Of a DNA stretch of 29,231 nucleotides, positions 1 through 7,040 are shown in pieces. Where the stretch lies: positions 1 through 29,231 of the forward strand of contig JBFWQQ010000012.1 of the NCBI GenBank assembly GCA_050249355.1, in the 5' to 3' direction. Under the pieces are notes generated by a model. It searched no databases. It saw nothing but the letters and a program-made list of their open reading frames with translations, and had not been told where the DNA came from. The position numbers and the translations under genes were made by a program. This DNA is from CAZAQK01 sp050249355. GTDB lineage: Bacteria; Pseudomonadota; Alphaproteobacteria; Rickettsiales; SXRF01. How positions within the stretch are numbered: position 1 is the first letter of the stretch; every line of letters begins with the position of its first letter.

Positions 1-11
1 CCCGGACGTCA

Positions 12-422
12 CTACACCTCCGTGCTGCTCGATCCCTTTTTGCGGGGAGCGATGAACGCGCCGCGATAGGTTTTGGTTTTCCCCCATGCCTTCGCTTTGA
101 CTTGCCCACGCTTGCCTCCCGGCTGTTGCGTCGGCTTTCTCGATCCCACCACGAACTCTATCAGATGCAGCGGGCGGTCACTTGCTACCAGCGTAGCCCA
201 CAAACGCCGGACGCTGGCGCGGCGGGTTTCGATACGCCGTTTGATTCCGGCCTGCCTGCTACCCATCTGCGGGGCGATATGGCGGGCGCTGGCCGTCTTC
301 GCGCTCTCCGCCACCCGGTTAAGCGTCCGCACGGTCGCCTGCGGCACCACTTCCTTTTCCAGCGCACGCAATCCCCGGCGCAATGATTTCAAATCGCGCT
401 CTACTGAAAGATCAAAGGGCAT
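12..422 (-). CDS. Phage minor tail protein Z-like
   Basis: Encodes 136 residues, basic and rich in Arg/Lys, with an N-terminal helical stretch (residues 5-45, including VPQATVRTLNRVAESAKT) followed by a basic region. This resembles the prophage minor tail protein Z family, which acts in phage tail assembly. The family match is by general resemblance, not a catalytic motif. An AAGGA ribosome binding site lies about 10 bases before the ATG and overlaps the stop codon of copB, so the gene is read in the same direction 13 bases after it. Family members that I recall are longer (roughly 170-200 residues), so the C-terminus may be cut short. It is the only phage-like gene visible, and the rest of any prophage would lie beyond the left edge. 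Confidence 0.6.
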   Translation of the reverse strand: MPFDLSVERDLKSLRRGLRALEKEVVPQATVRTLNRVAESAKTASARHIAPQMGSRQAGIKRRIETRRASVRRLWATLVASDRPLHLIEFVVGSRKPTQQPGGKRGQVKAKAWGKTKTYRGAFIAPRKKGSSSTEV

Positions 423-435
423 GACACAGTAATCC

Positions 436-1161
436 TTAAAACATCAGGCGCAGGCCGACGCTTGCAATGATGTCGTCATTATCTCCGCCATTTTTCTTGG
501 CGATGGAGGATGTCTCGCCAAATTTGCGTTCATAGCGTACATCGACATACGGTGCGAATTTGCGGGTAATTTCATATCGGGCTTGCAGACCAATTTCAGC
601 ATTGGCCAGACCTGCGCCAACCTCCTGATCTGGTACGTCCTGAGCAAAGAGATTGGCTTCCAGATACGGCTGAAGGATAAACCTCTGTGTAATCAGGAAG
701 TCATTTTCTTGGCGCAGTCTTGCGCTCACATCGCCTTCGTCGCTGACAAAAAGATGCGCTTCGGTTTCAAAGAAATAGGGAGCAAGGCCATTCATACCCA
801 ATGCCAGATAAGTAGTGGATTCCGGCTGCGTGTCGTGGCGGATACCTATTTGCGCATCCCAGAACGTGGCGACATTGCGGCTATACAGCGCCCAGAATTC
901 AGCTTGTTCGGTGTTACCATCCTCGACTTCACCCTCAGACTTTAGCCAGAGCTTATTGTCATCCGTGCCAACCCAACCGTCGAATTCCCAACTTGCTATG
1001 GCATCATGCTGCCCGGCTCCATAGTCGGCTTCCAGTCGGAACATATGAAAAATTTGTCCCCCATGTTCATCCTTATGATCGTCATGCTCATCCGCCGCCC
1101 ATACGGGGTGTACGGTTAATAAAGCGATCAGTGCGGCAATCGATACAGTTCTAATGGCCAT
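436..1161 (-). CDS. copB: Copper resistance protein B (outer membrane)
   Basis: Encodes 241 residues of the CopB family, an outer-membrane beta-barrel that works with the multicopper oxidase CopA in periplasmic copper tolerance. The N-terminus MAIRTVSIAALIALLTVHP...WAA is a Sec signal peptide. It is followed by a His/Asp-rich metal-binding stretch (DEHDDHKDEHGG) and then alternating barrel strands that end in a C-terminal Phe (GLRLMF), as outer-membrane proteins do for Bam recognition. I chose the ATG at 1161 because it gives the signal peptide directly and has AGGAG about 7 bases upstream. A longer frame starting at 1272 lies wholly inside copA. The start overlaps the end of copA by 11 bases, indicating translational coupling. 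Confidence 0.9.
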   Translation of the reverse strand: MAIRTVSIAALIALLTVHPVWAADEHDDHKDEHGGQIFHMFRLEADYGAGQHDAIASWEFDGWVGTDDNKLWLKSEGEVEDGNTEQAEFWALYSRNVATFWDAQIGIRHDTQPESTTYLALGMNGLAPYFFETEAHLFVSDEGDVSARLRQENDFLITQRFILQPYLEANLFAQDVPDQEVGAGLANAEIGLQARYEITRKFAPYVDVRYERKFGETSSIAKKNGGDNDDIIASVGLRLMF

Positions 1162-2857
1162 GATGATGCTCCTGTGCTGAATCCGGCGCAGAGGCAGGCA
1201 TTTCGTGGCCAGCATGCGGATCTGGCGCTTGCTGGTGAGCAGGCACATCCGCCGGGTCAAGCTTTGCCACAACCACTTTGGTCATCATGCCTGCCATCAT
1301 GTGATAGAGCAGGTGGCAGTGGAATGCCCATTCACCCGCTTCATCCGCTGTAAGCAGCACGGAATAACTCTGCCCCGGCGGGACGATCACCGTATGCTTA
1401 TTTGGCATTTTTCCGGCTGCCTGACCGTTTTCGAGCTGCACAAACATGCCGTGCAGATGCATGGGGTGCGCCATCATCGTATCATTGGTAAATGTAAGCC
1501 GTACACGTTCGCCATACTGGAGATTCATGGGACCGGACTCGCTATATTTCTTGCCGTTCATCGTCCAGATATAGCGTTCCATATTCCCGCCAAGCCGGAT
1601 TTCAATCGTGCGCTGTGGCTCGCGCAGGTCTTTTTGTGTGCCGAGGTAACGCAAGTCTGCATAGGAGAGGGCTTTATCTCCTGCGGGAGTTCCTGCCTTT
1701 TTCCAGCCGCTTTTTTCCGACATATCCTCCAGGCTCATTTTGCCGCCCATGTCATGCCCCATCGCGCCATGATCCATAGTAGAATGATCCATCCCTTCCA
1801 TAGTTCCCATATCGTGGTTCATGCCCATATCCGCCATGGTCAGTAAAGCACGCGGGCGCGGCGTGGGCGCGGTTCCTTTCATCCCCTCGCGGGGAGCCAG
1901 CGTGCCAAGCGCAAATCCTGTGCGGTCTATCGGTTCAGCAACGATGGTGTAGGCTTTATCCTCCATTGGAGTAACAATCACATCGTAGGTTTCTGCCACA
2001 CCAAAGCGGAATTCATCGACGGCCACCGGTTCAACATACTGTCCATCCGATGCGACGACCTGCATTTTCAATCCGGGAATCCGCACGTCATAAAACGACA
2101 TGGCCGATGCGTTGATAAACCGCAGGCGCACACGCTCCCCTGCTTTGAAAAGCCCTGTCCAGTTCTGATCCGGTGTTTTGCCGTTGGTAAGGAAGGTATA
2201 GCCCGTCACATCGGACAGGTCGGTGGGAAGCATCCGCATTTCGCCCCACATTTTGGCATTTTCCCATGTTTTGCTGAAACCCTTCTCTTTAACATCGGAA
2301 AAGAAATCGCCCACTGTTCTGCGGTTATACTGATAATATTCCGAGGACTTCTTGAGGTTGGCCATAATCTCGCCCGAATCTTCTTCATGAAAATCCGAGA
2401 GCAGCACCACATAATCCTGATCAGCCTGCACGGGGTCTTTGCCTTTAGGCGCAATCACTATTGAACCATAATGTCCATCCTGTTCCTGCCCCATGCTATG
2501 GGCGTGATACCAGTAGGTGCCGTCTTGCCGAATGTTGAAACGGTAGGTGAAGGTCTCACCCGGTTTGATGCCGGGAAATCCGTTTAACCCCGGCACGCCG
2601 TCCATTTCACCCGGCAGAAGCAAGCCGTGCCAGTGGACTGACGTATCTTCATTCAGATGATTGGTAACCGTGATGACCGCTTCCTCACCTTCGGTAAAGT
2701 GCAGGGTTGGTCCCGGAATGCCGCCATTGACCGTAATTTTCTCCACTGGCATACCGGTGATATCCACCATTTCGCGCCGTATATCGAGATGATAGTTTCC
2801 CGCCCATGCAGGGGTGGAAAAGCCGATAGCAAGCAGTAGAATCAGTAGTCTTTTCAT
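1151..2857 (-). CDS. copA: Multicopper oxidase, copper resistance protein A
   Basis: Encodes 568 residues, a periplasmic multicopper oxidase that detoxifies copper, probably by oxidising Cu(I). Three cupredoxin domains are visible. The copper-ligand motifs appear in the expected order: HWHG near residue 72, YHAHS near 114, HPMHLHG near 463 and HCHLLYHMMAGMM near 511, the last holding the type 1 Cys, His and Met. A Met/His-rich segment (about residues 335-380, MGMNHDMGTMEGMDH and onward) is typical of CopA and binds Cu(I). The N-terminus MKRLLILLLAIGFSTPAWA is a Sec-type signal without a twin arginine, whereas many CopA proteins use Tat. The ATG at 2857 overlaps the ATPase stop as ATGA and has GGAG 6 bases upstream, so it is preferred over an ATG four codons earlier. 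Confidence 0.95.
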   Translation of the reverse strand: MKRLLILLLAIGFSTPAWAGNYHLDIRREMVDITGMPVEKITVNGGIPGPTLHFTEGEEAVITVTNHLNEDTSVHWHGLLLPGEMDGVPGLNGFPGIKPGETFTYRFNIRQDGTYWYHAHSMGQEQDGHYGSIVIAPKGKDPVQADQDYVVLLSDFHEEDSGEIMANLKKSSEYYQYNRRTVGDFFSDVKEKGFSKTWENAKMWGEMRMLPTDLSDVTGYTFLTNGKTPDQNWTGLFKAGERVRLRFINASAMSFYDVRIPGLKMQVVASDGQYVEPVAVDEFRFGVAETYDVIVTPMEDKAYTIVAEPIDRTGFALGTLAPREGMKGTAPTPRPRALLTMADMGMNHDMGTMEGMDHSTMDHGAMGHDMGGKMSLEDMSEKSGWKKAGTPAGDKALSYADLRYLGTQKDLREPQRTIEIRLGGNMERYIWTMNGKKYSESGPMNLQYGERVRLTFTNDTMMAHPMHLHGMFVQLENGQAAGKMPNKHTVIVPPGQSYSVLLTADEAGEWAFHCHLLYHMMAGMMTKVVVAKLDPADVPAHQQAPDPHAGHEMPASAPDSAQEHHHGH

Positions 2858-5076
2858 ATGCGGCTCCATTTTAAGCGCAGTGCATTGGCAATGACCGACA
2901 CGGAGCTTAAGCTCATGGCCGCCGCTGCGATGATAGGGCTTAAGAGCAACCCGAAGAACGGATACAGCACACCCGCCGCCACCGGCACGCCCAGCGCGTT
3001 ATAGATAAAGGCAAAGAACAGGTTCTGCCGGATATTATTCATGGTGGCTTTGGAAAGGTGGCGGGCTTTGACGATCCCGTCCAGATCACCACGCAACAAT
3101 GTGACACCAGCGCTTTCAATAGCAACATCCGTACCGGTTCCCATGGCCACGCCAATATCGGCTTTTGCCAACGCAGGCGCATCATTCACCCCGTCACCGG
3201 CCATTGCTACCACGCGGCCTTTTTCCTTAAATTCACCGATAATGCGGCTTTTGTCTTCCGGCATCACTTCTGCCACCACCTGAGTAATACCCAGTTTTTT
3301 AGCAACGGCTTCGGCAGTTTTTTTGCTATCACCCGTCAGCATCACCACTTCGATACCCATTGCCTGTAATGCTTTAATGGCCTCCGGCGTGCTGGCTTTA
3401 ATCGGGTCTTCTACCGCAAGTATCGCAGCGGCTTTGCCGTCTATGGCCATAAACATGGCGGTGGCACCCTGCGAGCGTAAATCATCCGCCTGCACCATGA
3501 ATGCAGTATCCTCTGCGCCTAACTCTTTAAGCAGGCGGGCATTACCAATCGCAACGCGCTTGCCATTGATGGTTCCCATGACGCCCTTGCCGGTGGGTGC
3601 ATCAAAATCCGATACAGAAGCTAGAGTCAGGTTCTTTTCCTTCGCTGCCATAATAATCGCATTGGCCAGCGGGTGTTCGCTTCCACTTTCCAGCGCGGCA
3701 GCAAGTGCGAGTATGTCATCTTCAGCAAACCCTTGTGCCGTGACGATTCGGGTCAGCTTCGGGCGGCCTTCGGTCAGCGTGCCGGTTTTATCCACCACCA
3801 GCGTATCGACCTTTTCCATACGCTCCAGTGCCTCGGCATTCTTAATCAGCACCCCATGCTTCGCACCTTGCCCAACGCCCACCATGATCGACATCGGTGT
3901 GGCAAGACCAAGCGCGCAGGGGCAGGCAATGATCAGTACCGAGACAGCTGCAATCAAACCGTAACTATAGGATGGTTCCGGTCCATAGATTGCCCATACC
4001 GCGAACGCCAACACAGCAAATGCAATCACCACCGGTACAAACCAGCCCGATACCGTATCTGCCAACCGCTGAATAGGGGCGCGGCTACGCTGTGCATCGC
4101 TGACCATTTGCACAATGCGCGATAGCATCGTATCGCTACCCACATGCAGGGCTTTCATGACAAAGCTGCCCGTCTGATTGATCGTTGCGCCAATGACTTT
4201 GGAACCTGCCTCTTTAGCAACCGGCATCGGCTCGCCCGTCACCATCGCTTCATCGACATTGCTTTTTCCCTCGGTCAACTCTCCATCGACAGGGATTTTT
4301 TCGCCGGGACGCACACGAAGCAAATCACCCACCTGAATCTGATCCAGCGACACTTCTTCCTCGCTACCATCTTCTTTCAGGCGGTGCGCTGTTTCCGGCA
4401 CCAGCCTAAGTAAAGCGCGTATGGCGCTGCCGGTCTGCTCACGGGCTTTAAGCTCCAGCACCTGACCAAGGAGTACAAGCGTGGTAATCACCGCCGCCGC
4501 TTCAAAATACACGGCAACGATACCGTCACCGGTGCGGAATGTTTCCGGAAATGCTCCGGGCAGCAATGCCGCCACCATGCTATAAGCCCATGCGACGCCT
4601 GTTCCCATCGCAATCAGGGTAAACATATTCAGGTTCCGGGTTTTGAGCGATTGCCACCCACGCTCGAAAAACGGCCAGCCGCACCACAGCACCACCGGCG
4701 TTGCCAGAATCATTTGCACCCATACTGACATTTGCGCGGAAACTAGATGTTTCAACCCCAGCACATGCCCGCCCATCTCCAGCGCAAAAACCGGCAGGGT
4801 AAGCGCCAGCGCAATCCAGAACCGGCGACGCATGTCCTTATATTCATGGCTTTCGCCGCTATCTGCCGTCAGGGTGACGGGTTCCAAGGCCATACCACAG
4901 ATCTGGCAGCTGCCCGGTTTTGGCTGACGCACTTCCGGGTGCATCGGGCAGGTATAGATCACCTCTGCACCAGCCTGCGGAGCGGGCGCAGTTTCTTTTG
5001 GTTTATGATGGCAGCATGAATGCCCCTCATGTGAAGGCGCTTCCGGTTTTTGATGCTGGTGATGTGTGTGATCCAT
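2854..5076 (-). CDS. Cu(I)-exporting P1B-type ATPase
   Basis: Encodes 740 residues, an inner-membrane P1B-1 ATPase that pumps Cu(I) out of the cytoplasm. The N-terminus is His/Cys-rich (HTHHQHQ, HSCCHHK). It is followed by a YTCPMHPEV...CQICGMAL heavy-metal-binding module (residues 41-67) in place of the classical ferredoxin-like CXXC domain. Catalytic features are TGEP in the actuator domain, the CPCALG transmembrane motif near residue 385, the phosphorylation site DKTGTLT with Asp near 429, SEHPLA, and GDGVNDAPAL near 627. The last helices carry YN and MSLSSVSVIANALRL, the P1B-1 copper signature. It is the second gene of the csoR operon, starting 19 bases after csoR and overlapping copA by 4 bases. 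The family is variously named CopA, CopB or CopF, so no symbol is assigned. Confidence 0.95.
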   Translation of the reverse strand: MDHTHHQHQKPEAPSHEGHSCCHHKPKETAPAPQAGAEVIYTCPMHPEVRQPKPGSCQICGMALEPVTLTADSGESHEYKDMRRRFWIALALTLPVFALEMGGHVLGLKHLVSAQMSVWVQMILATPVVLWCGWPFFERGWQSLKTRNLNMFTLIAMGTGVAWAYSMVAALLPGAFPETFRTGDGIVAVYFEAAAVITTLVLLGQVLELKAREQTGSAIRALLRLVPETAHRLKEDGSEEEVSLDQIQVGDLLRVRPGEKIPVDGELTEGKSNVDEAMVTGEPMPVAKEAGSKVIGATINQTGSFVMKALHVGSDTMLSRIVQMVSDAQRSRAPIQRLADTVSGWFVPVVIAFAVLAFAVWAIYGPEPSYSYGLIAAVSVLIIACPCALGLATPMSIMVGVGQGAKHGVLIKNAEALERMEKVDTLVVDKTGTLTEGRPKLTRIVTAQGFAEDDILALAAALESGSEHPLANAIIMAAKEKNLTLASVSDFDAPTGKGVMGTINGKRVAIGNARLLKELGAEDTAFMVQADDLRSQGATAMFMAIDGKAAAILAVEDPIKASTPEAIKALQAMGIEVVMLTGDSKKTAEAVAKKLGITQVVAEVMPEDKSRIIGEFKEKGRVVAMAGDGVNDAPALAKADIGVAMGTGTDVAIESAGVTLLRGDLDGIVKARHLSKATMNNIRQNLFFAFIYNALGVPVAAGVLYPFFGLLLSPIIAAAAMSLSSVSVIANALRLKWSRI

Positions 5077-5095
5077 AAAATTCGGCTCTCCCGGC

Positions 5096-5371
5096 CTATT
5101 CGTATTTTTTGAGTAATTCCATAATTTCGCCGATGCGCTTTTTCCTCAAGGCAGTGTCCTTGCTCGCGCACGCATCTGTGACACAGGCGTCTACATGCGT
5201 TTCCAGCACCCCCAGCTCAATGGTTTTAATGGCGTTTCGTGCCGCACGAAGCTGCGACATGATGTCCACGCAGTATTTACCCTCGTCAATCATGCGCTTG
5301 ACCGCTTCAAGCTGGCCAACGGCGCGATTGATTTTAGAAACCTGATTTTTGTGACACGGATGAATTGACAT
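5096..5371 (-). CDS. csoR: CsoR-family copper-sensing repressor
   Basis: Encodes 91 residues, an all-helical metal-sensing repressor of the CsoR/RcnR/FrmR family. From the chosen start, the ligands are Cys34, His59 and Cys63. This is the same spacing as the Cys-His-Cys Cu(I) site of Mycobacterium tuberculosis CsoR (36/61/65), so copper is the likely effector rather than nickel or formaldehyde. An extra N-terminal HPCH and the Cys/Asp-rich loop CVTDAC are also present. The ATG at 5371 has AGGAG 7 bases upstream. An in-frame ATG seven codons earlier falls inside the operator and lacks such a site. It is the first gene of the copper operon and its own promoter carries CsoR-like operators, implying autoregulation. 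Confidence 0.93.
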   Translation of the reverse strand: MSIHPCHKNQVSKINRAVGQLEAVKRMIDEGKYCVDIMSQLRAARNAIKTIELGVLETHVDACVTDACASKDTALRKKRIGEIMELLKKYE

Positions 5372-5384
5372 TGACGATCTCCTT

Positions 5385-5416
5385 ATACCCATATGGGTAT
5401 ATACCCTATGGGGTAT
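5385..5416. promoter_or_regulatory. Tandem CsoR-type operators
   Basis: Two adjacent 16-base palindromic elements lie end to end. Bases 5385-5400 read ATACCCATATGGGTAT, a perfect palindrome. Bases 5401-5416 read ATACCCTATGGGGTAT, with perfect ATACCC/GGGTAT arms and a 4-base centre. This is the TACCC-N4-GGGTA layout described for CsoR-type operators. The right copy lies in the spacer of the operon promoter. The left copy covers the -10 and start region, so bound repressor would block RNA polymerase. That CsoR binds here is inferred from position and pattern. Confidence 0.8.
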
Positions 5417-5424
5417 AACGTCAA
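5396..5424 (-). promoter_or_regulatory. Copper operon sigma70-type promoter
   Basis: On the minus strand a -35 box TTGACG (5419-5424) is followed by a 17-base spacer and a -10 box TATACC (5396-5401). Transcription would start near 5389, leaving a short leader with the csoR ribosome binding site. The spacer is filled by one CsoR-like palindrome and the -10 is overlapped by the other. The boxes match the sigma70 consensus at 5/6 and 4/6 positions. Confidence 0.65.
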
Positions 5425-5437
5425 TCCCTAAGAATGT

Positions 5438-5591
5438 TTATGCAGCCATCATTGGTTTCCACAGGAAGCACTTTCCATCCAGCTTTGGCGGGGCTTCAAA
5501 GGCCTTGCTAAGTTCCTGCAATGCCGTTACAAAATGGATCAAGCGGTTCGATGTTAGTCCGCTAGGGACCACCAGACTTACACGCAGCCCA
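5438..5591 (-). pseudogene. Possible gene remnant, unidentified
   Basis: An open stretch of about 50 codons, downstream of the VirB2-like gene on the same strand, ends in a TAA at 5438, just before the csoR promoter. Its translation (segments VSLVVPSGLTSNRLIHFVTA and CFLWKPMMAA) has plausible amino-acid composition and codon use, but it has no ATG of its own outside the VirB2 gene. The in-frame ATG upstream lies out of frame within VirB2. I do not recognise the protein. It may be the tail of a gene whose 5' part was lost, or simply chance. Confidence 0.25.
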
Positions 5592-5903
5592 TCAGGTAAT
5601 AACGCAGCCCGCTGCAGCGCCTGCGCCAGACATGGCAACCAGCTGTGCTGCGCCAAATAGCACGGCAACCCCGATGGCATCAATAATGGCCATTTGCCAC
5701 GATATCTTTCCCATCAACGCCAGTATTCCCAGTATCAGCAAGGCGATAGTCTCGATGCCAACCCCCAGATTGCCAGACATCCAGCCCACTGTGGTGCAGA
5801 ATACATTCCCAATCGGGGTATTGGCGGCATGCGCCATATTATAAGAAAATAAAATAATCAGTGCGACGAACAGTGGCATTGCTGTTATGAACCTCATACT
5901 CAT
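5592..5903 (-). CDS. VirB2/TrbC-like conjugative pilin
   Basis: Encodes 103 residues with a signal-like first helix (MRFITAMPLFVALIILFSYNMAHA, cut near AHA) and two further hydrophobic helices (about residues 45-65 and 70-92), separated by a short polar loop GKISWQ. Length and layout match VirB2/TrbC, the major pilin of type IV secretion systems. The start overlaps the stop of the ogt gene as ATGA, so it may be translated from the ogt transcript; a second Met two codons in is also possible. No other virB/trb gene is visible on either side, so this is an orphan: either a remnant of a conjugative element or a domesticated small membrane protein. Confidence 0.7.
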   Translation of the reverse strand: MSMRFITAMPLFVALIILFSYNMAHAANTPIGNVFCTTVGWMSGNLGVGIETIALLILGILALMGKISWQMAIIDAIGVAVLFGAAQLVAMSGAGAAAGCVIT

Positions 5904-6388
5904 GCTGCTATGTGCTTTCTTTCATGTTCCAGCAAATATTCTTTTACTTTCAGCCCGCCACCGAACCCTGTCAATGCGCCGGATTTACCGATCACACGAT
6001 GGCATGGCACCACAATAGACAGTGGATTACGCCCGTTGGCAGCACCTACTGCGCGCGCCTTTTTCTTGTCACCCACCGCTTCCGCTTGCTTCTGGTAGGA
6101 AATGGTCTTGCCATACGGTATGCTCTGTAATGCACGCCATGCTTTGATCTGAAATACACTACCATGCATATCCAATGGCAGGTCAAAATCTTTTCGCGTA
6201 CCTAAGAAATATTGCGTCAACTGCGCTTCAGCCTGCAGCAGCATGGGATGATCATCGGAATCCACCGCATGTGATGTTTTTGCCGTGCTGCCTGGAAATA
6301 CAACCTCACATAAGCCCTTATCCGTTGCACGCAGGCACAACACCCCTACAGGCGATTCAATGGTTTTCTGATATACGGTACAACTCAT
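5900..6388 (-). CDS. ogt: Methylated-DNA-protein-cysteine methyltransferase
   Basis: Encodes 162 residues of the Ogt/MGMT family, a suicide DNA-repair protein that transfers alkyl groups from O6-alkylguanine (and O4-alkylthymine) to its own cysteine. The active-site motif IVVPCHRVIG places the acceptor Cys at about residue 129. The helix-turn-helix segment with its Arg finger region (KKARAVGAANGRNP) precedes it, and the C-terminal GFGGGLKVKEYLLEHE is typical. Length matches single-domain Ogt rather than the longer Ada. The leader contains a possible promoter, a hairpin and an intrinsic terminator. Downstream it overlaps the VirB2-like gene by 4 bases. Confidence 0.93.
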   Translation of the reverse strand: MSCTVYQKTIESPVGVLCLRATDKGLCEVVFPGSTAKTSHAVDSDDHPMLLQAEAQLTQYFLGTRKDFDLPLDMHGSVFQIKAWRALQSIPYGKTISYQKQAEAVGDKKKARAVGAANGRNPLSIVVPCHRVIGKSGALTGFGGGLKVKEYLLEHERKHIAA

Positions 6389-6425
6389 GACAACACCCTG
6401 AAATGAAAAACCAATAAAGGAAATT

Positions 6426-6455
6426 AAAAAAGGCCGGTGCGTGGTGCCCGGCCTT
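6426..6455 (-). terminator. Intrinsic terminator/attenuator before ogt
   Basis: An 8-bp perfect stem (AAGGCCGG at 6430-6437 pairing with CCGGCCTT at 6448-6455) encloses a 10-base loop. On the minus strand it is followed directly by a run of T residues (6426-6431 on that strand), the form of a rho-independent terminator. On the plus strand no T-run follows. It lies about 40 bases upstream of the ogt start and on the same strand, so it would act on a transcript that begins upstream of it, not on a finished gene. Confidence 0.6.
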
Positions 6456-6461
6456 CCCTGT

Positions 6462-6479
6462 TATAGCCCATCGGCTATA
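6462..6479 (-). other. Leader hairpin upstream of ogt terminator
   Basis: A 7-bp perfect stem, TATAGCC/GGCTATA, with a 4-base loop lies directly upstream (on the minus strand) of the terminator hairpin. The two are separated by ACAGGGA. With the possible promoter at 6488-6515, a transcript of about 57 nt would consist almost only of these two hairpins. Confidence 0.4.
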
Positions 6480-6487
6480 TGCCTGCA

Positions 6488-6515
6488 TATTTAGCGCATA
6501 TTCTAGCGGCGTCAA
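6488..6515 (-). promoter_or_regulatory. Possible promoter of ogt leader RNA
   Basis: On the minus strand, TTGACG (6510-6515) and TAAATA (6488-6493) are separated by 16 bases; a 17-base alternative gives AAATAT. Transcription would begin near 6481, run through the two hairpins and stop near 6425 unless it reads through into ogt. The boxes are only partly consensus, so the call rests on position and the terminator that follows. Confidence 0.4.
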
Positions 6516-6556
6516 AAGTTTTTTGCAAAAAAAAATCTGCCCGGCTATGAAAGTAT

Positions 6557-7021
6557 ATGGAATCTGTTTTATTTGTATGCACGGGAAACATCTGCCGCTC
6601 GCCAACGGCTGAGGCGGTGTTGAAGCATCGTATCATTGGTACAAGGCTTGAAAACCGCCTGCGCATCGATTCGGCGGGCACCCATGGCTATCATATCGGG
6701 GAGCCACCGGATGAGCGGGCAATACATATGGCATTGCAGCATGGCATCGCTATGGACGGGTTGCGCGCGCGCAAAGTGGAACCAAACGATTTTAAGCATT
6801 TTGATCTGATACTTGCCATGGATTCCGGGCACTTACGCCATTTACAACGTATCGTGCCGCGTGGCAGTACCGCTGAAGTCCGTTTATTCCTCGATTATAG
6901 CGGGCATATGCCGGAAATCGATGTCCCCGACCCTTATTATGGGTCGGCCCATGATTTTGAAGAAATGTTTAATCTTATTGATACCGGCACCATCGGCATG
7001 CTAAAAAAACTGGCGACATAA
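6557..7021 (+). CDS. Low-molecular-weight protein tyrosine phosphatase
   Basis: Encodes 154 residues of the low-molecular-weight phosphotyrosine phosphatase family. The P-loop CTGNICRS spans residues 8-15, with nucleophile Cys8 and Arg14. The general-acid motif DPYYG is near residue 125. The start is fixed because the P-loop lies right at the N-terminus, as in all members. In polysaccharide clusters such enzymes (Wzb type) dephosphorylate the tyrosine kinase that controls capsule or exopolysaccharide export. The genes that follow make a polysaccharide, but no Wzc kinase is visible here, so the partner is unknown. There is no ribosome binding site before the ATG, and a weak TTGCAA-N17-TATGAA promoter would start transcription at about the ATG, suggesting a leaderless message. 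Confidence 0.9.
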   Translation: MESVLFVCTGNICRSPTAEAVLKHRIIGTRLENRLRIDSAGTHGYHIGEPPDERAIHMALQHGIAMDGLRARKVEPNDFKHFDLILAMDSGHLRHLQRIVPRGSTAEVRLFLDYSGHMPEIDVPDPYYGSAHDFEEMFNLIDTGTIGMLKKLAT

Positions 7022-7040
7022 TATGAACAAGGAAGAACCT

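Noticed and set aside
1205..1846. A 213-codon open frame on the plus strand opposite copA
   Set aside because: It is the complement of the His/Met-rich C-terminal half of copA, whose repeated codons leave the opposite strand open. Its translation has no recognisable domain and copA is well supported.
3323..3964. A 213-codon plus-strand frame opposite the copper ATPase
   Set aside because: Composition is Ser/Ala-rich as expected for an antisense shadow, and the ATPase on the other strand carries all catalytic motifs.
5592..5683. Extension of the 5438-5591 fragment up to an ATG at 5683
   Set aside because: That part lies in another frame inside the VirB2-like gene, so the ATG is probably chance.
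6421..6540. A possible SRP RNA, 6S RNA or tRNA in the gap upstream of ogt
   Set aside because: I see neither the SRP tetraloop core nor a cloverleaf or TΨC-like sequence; only the two short hairpins stand out.
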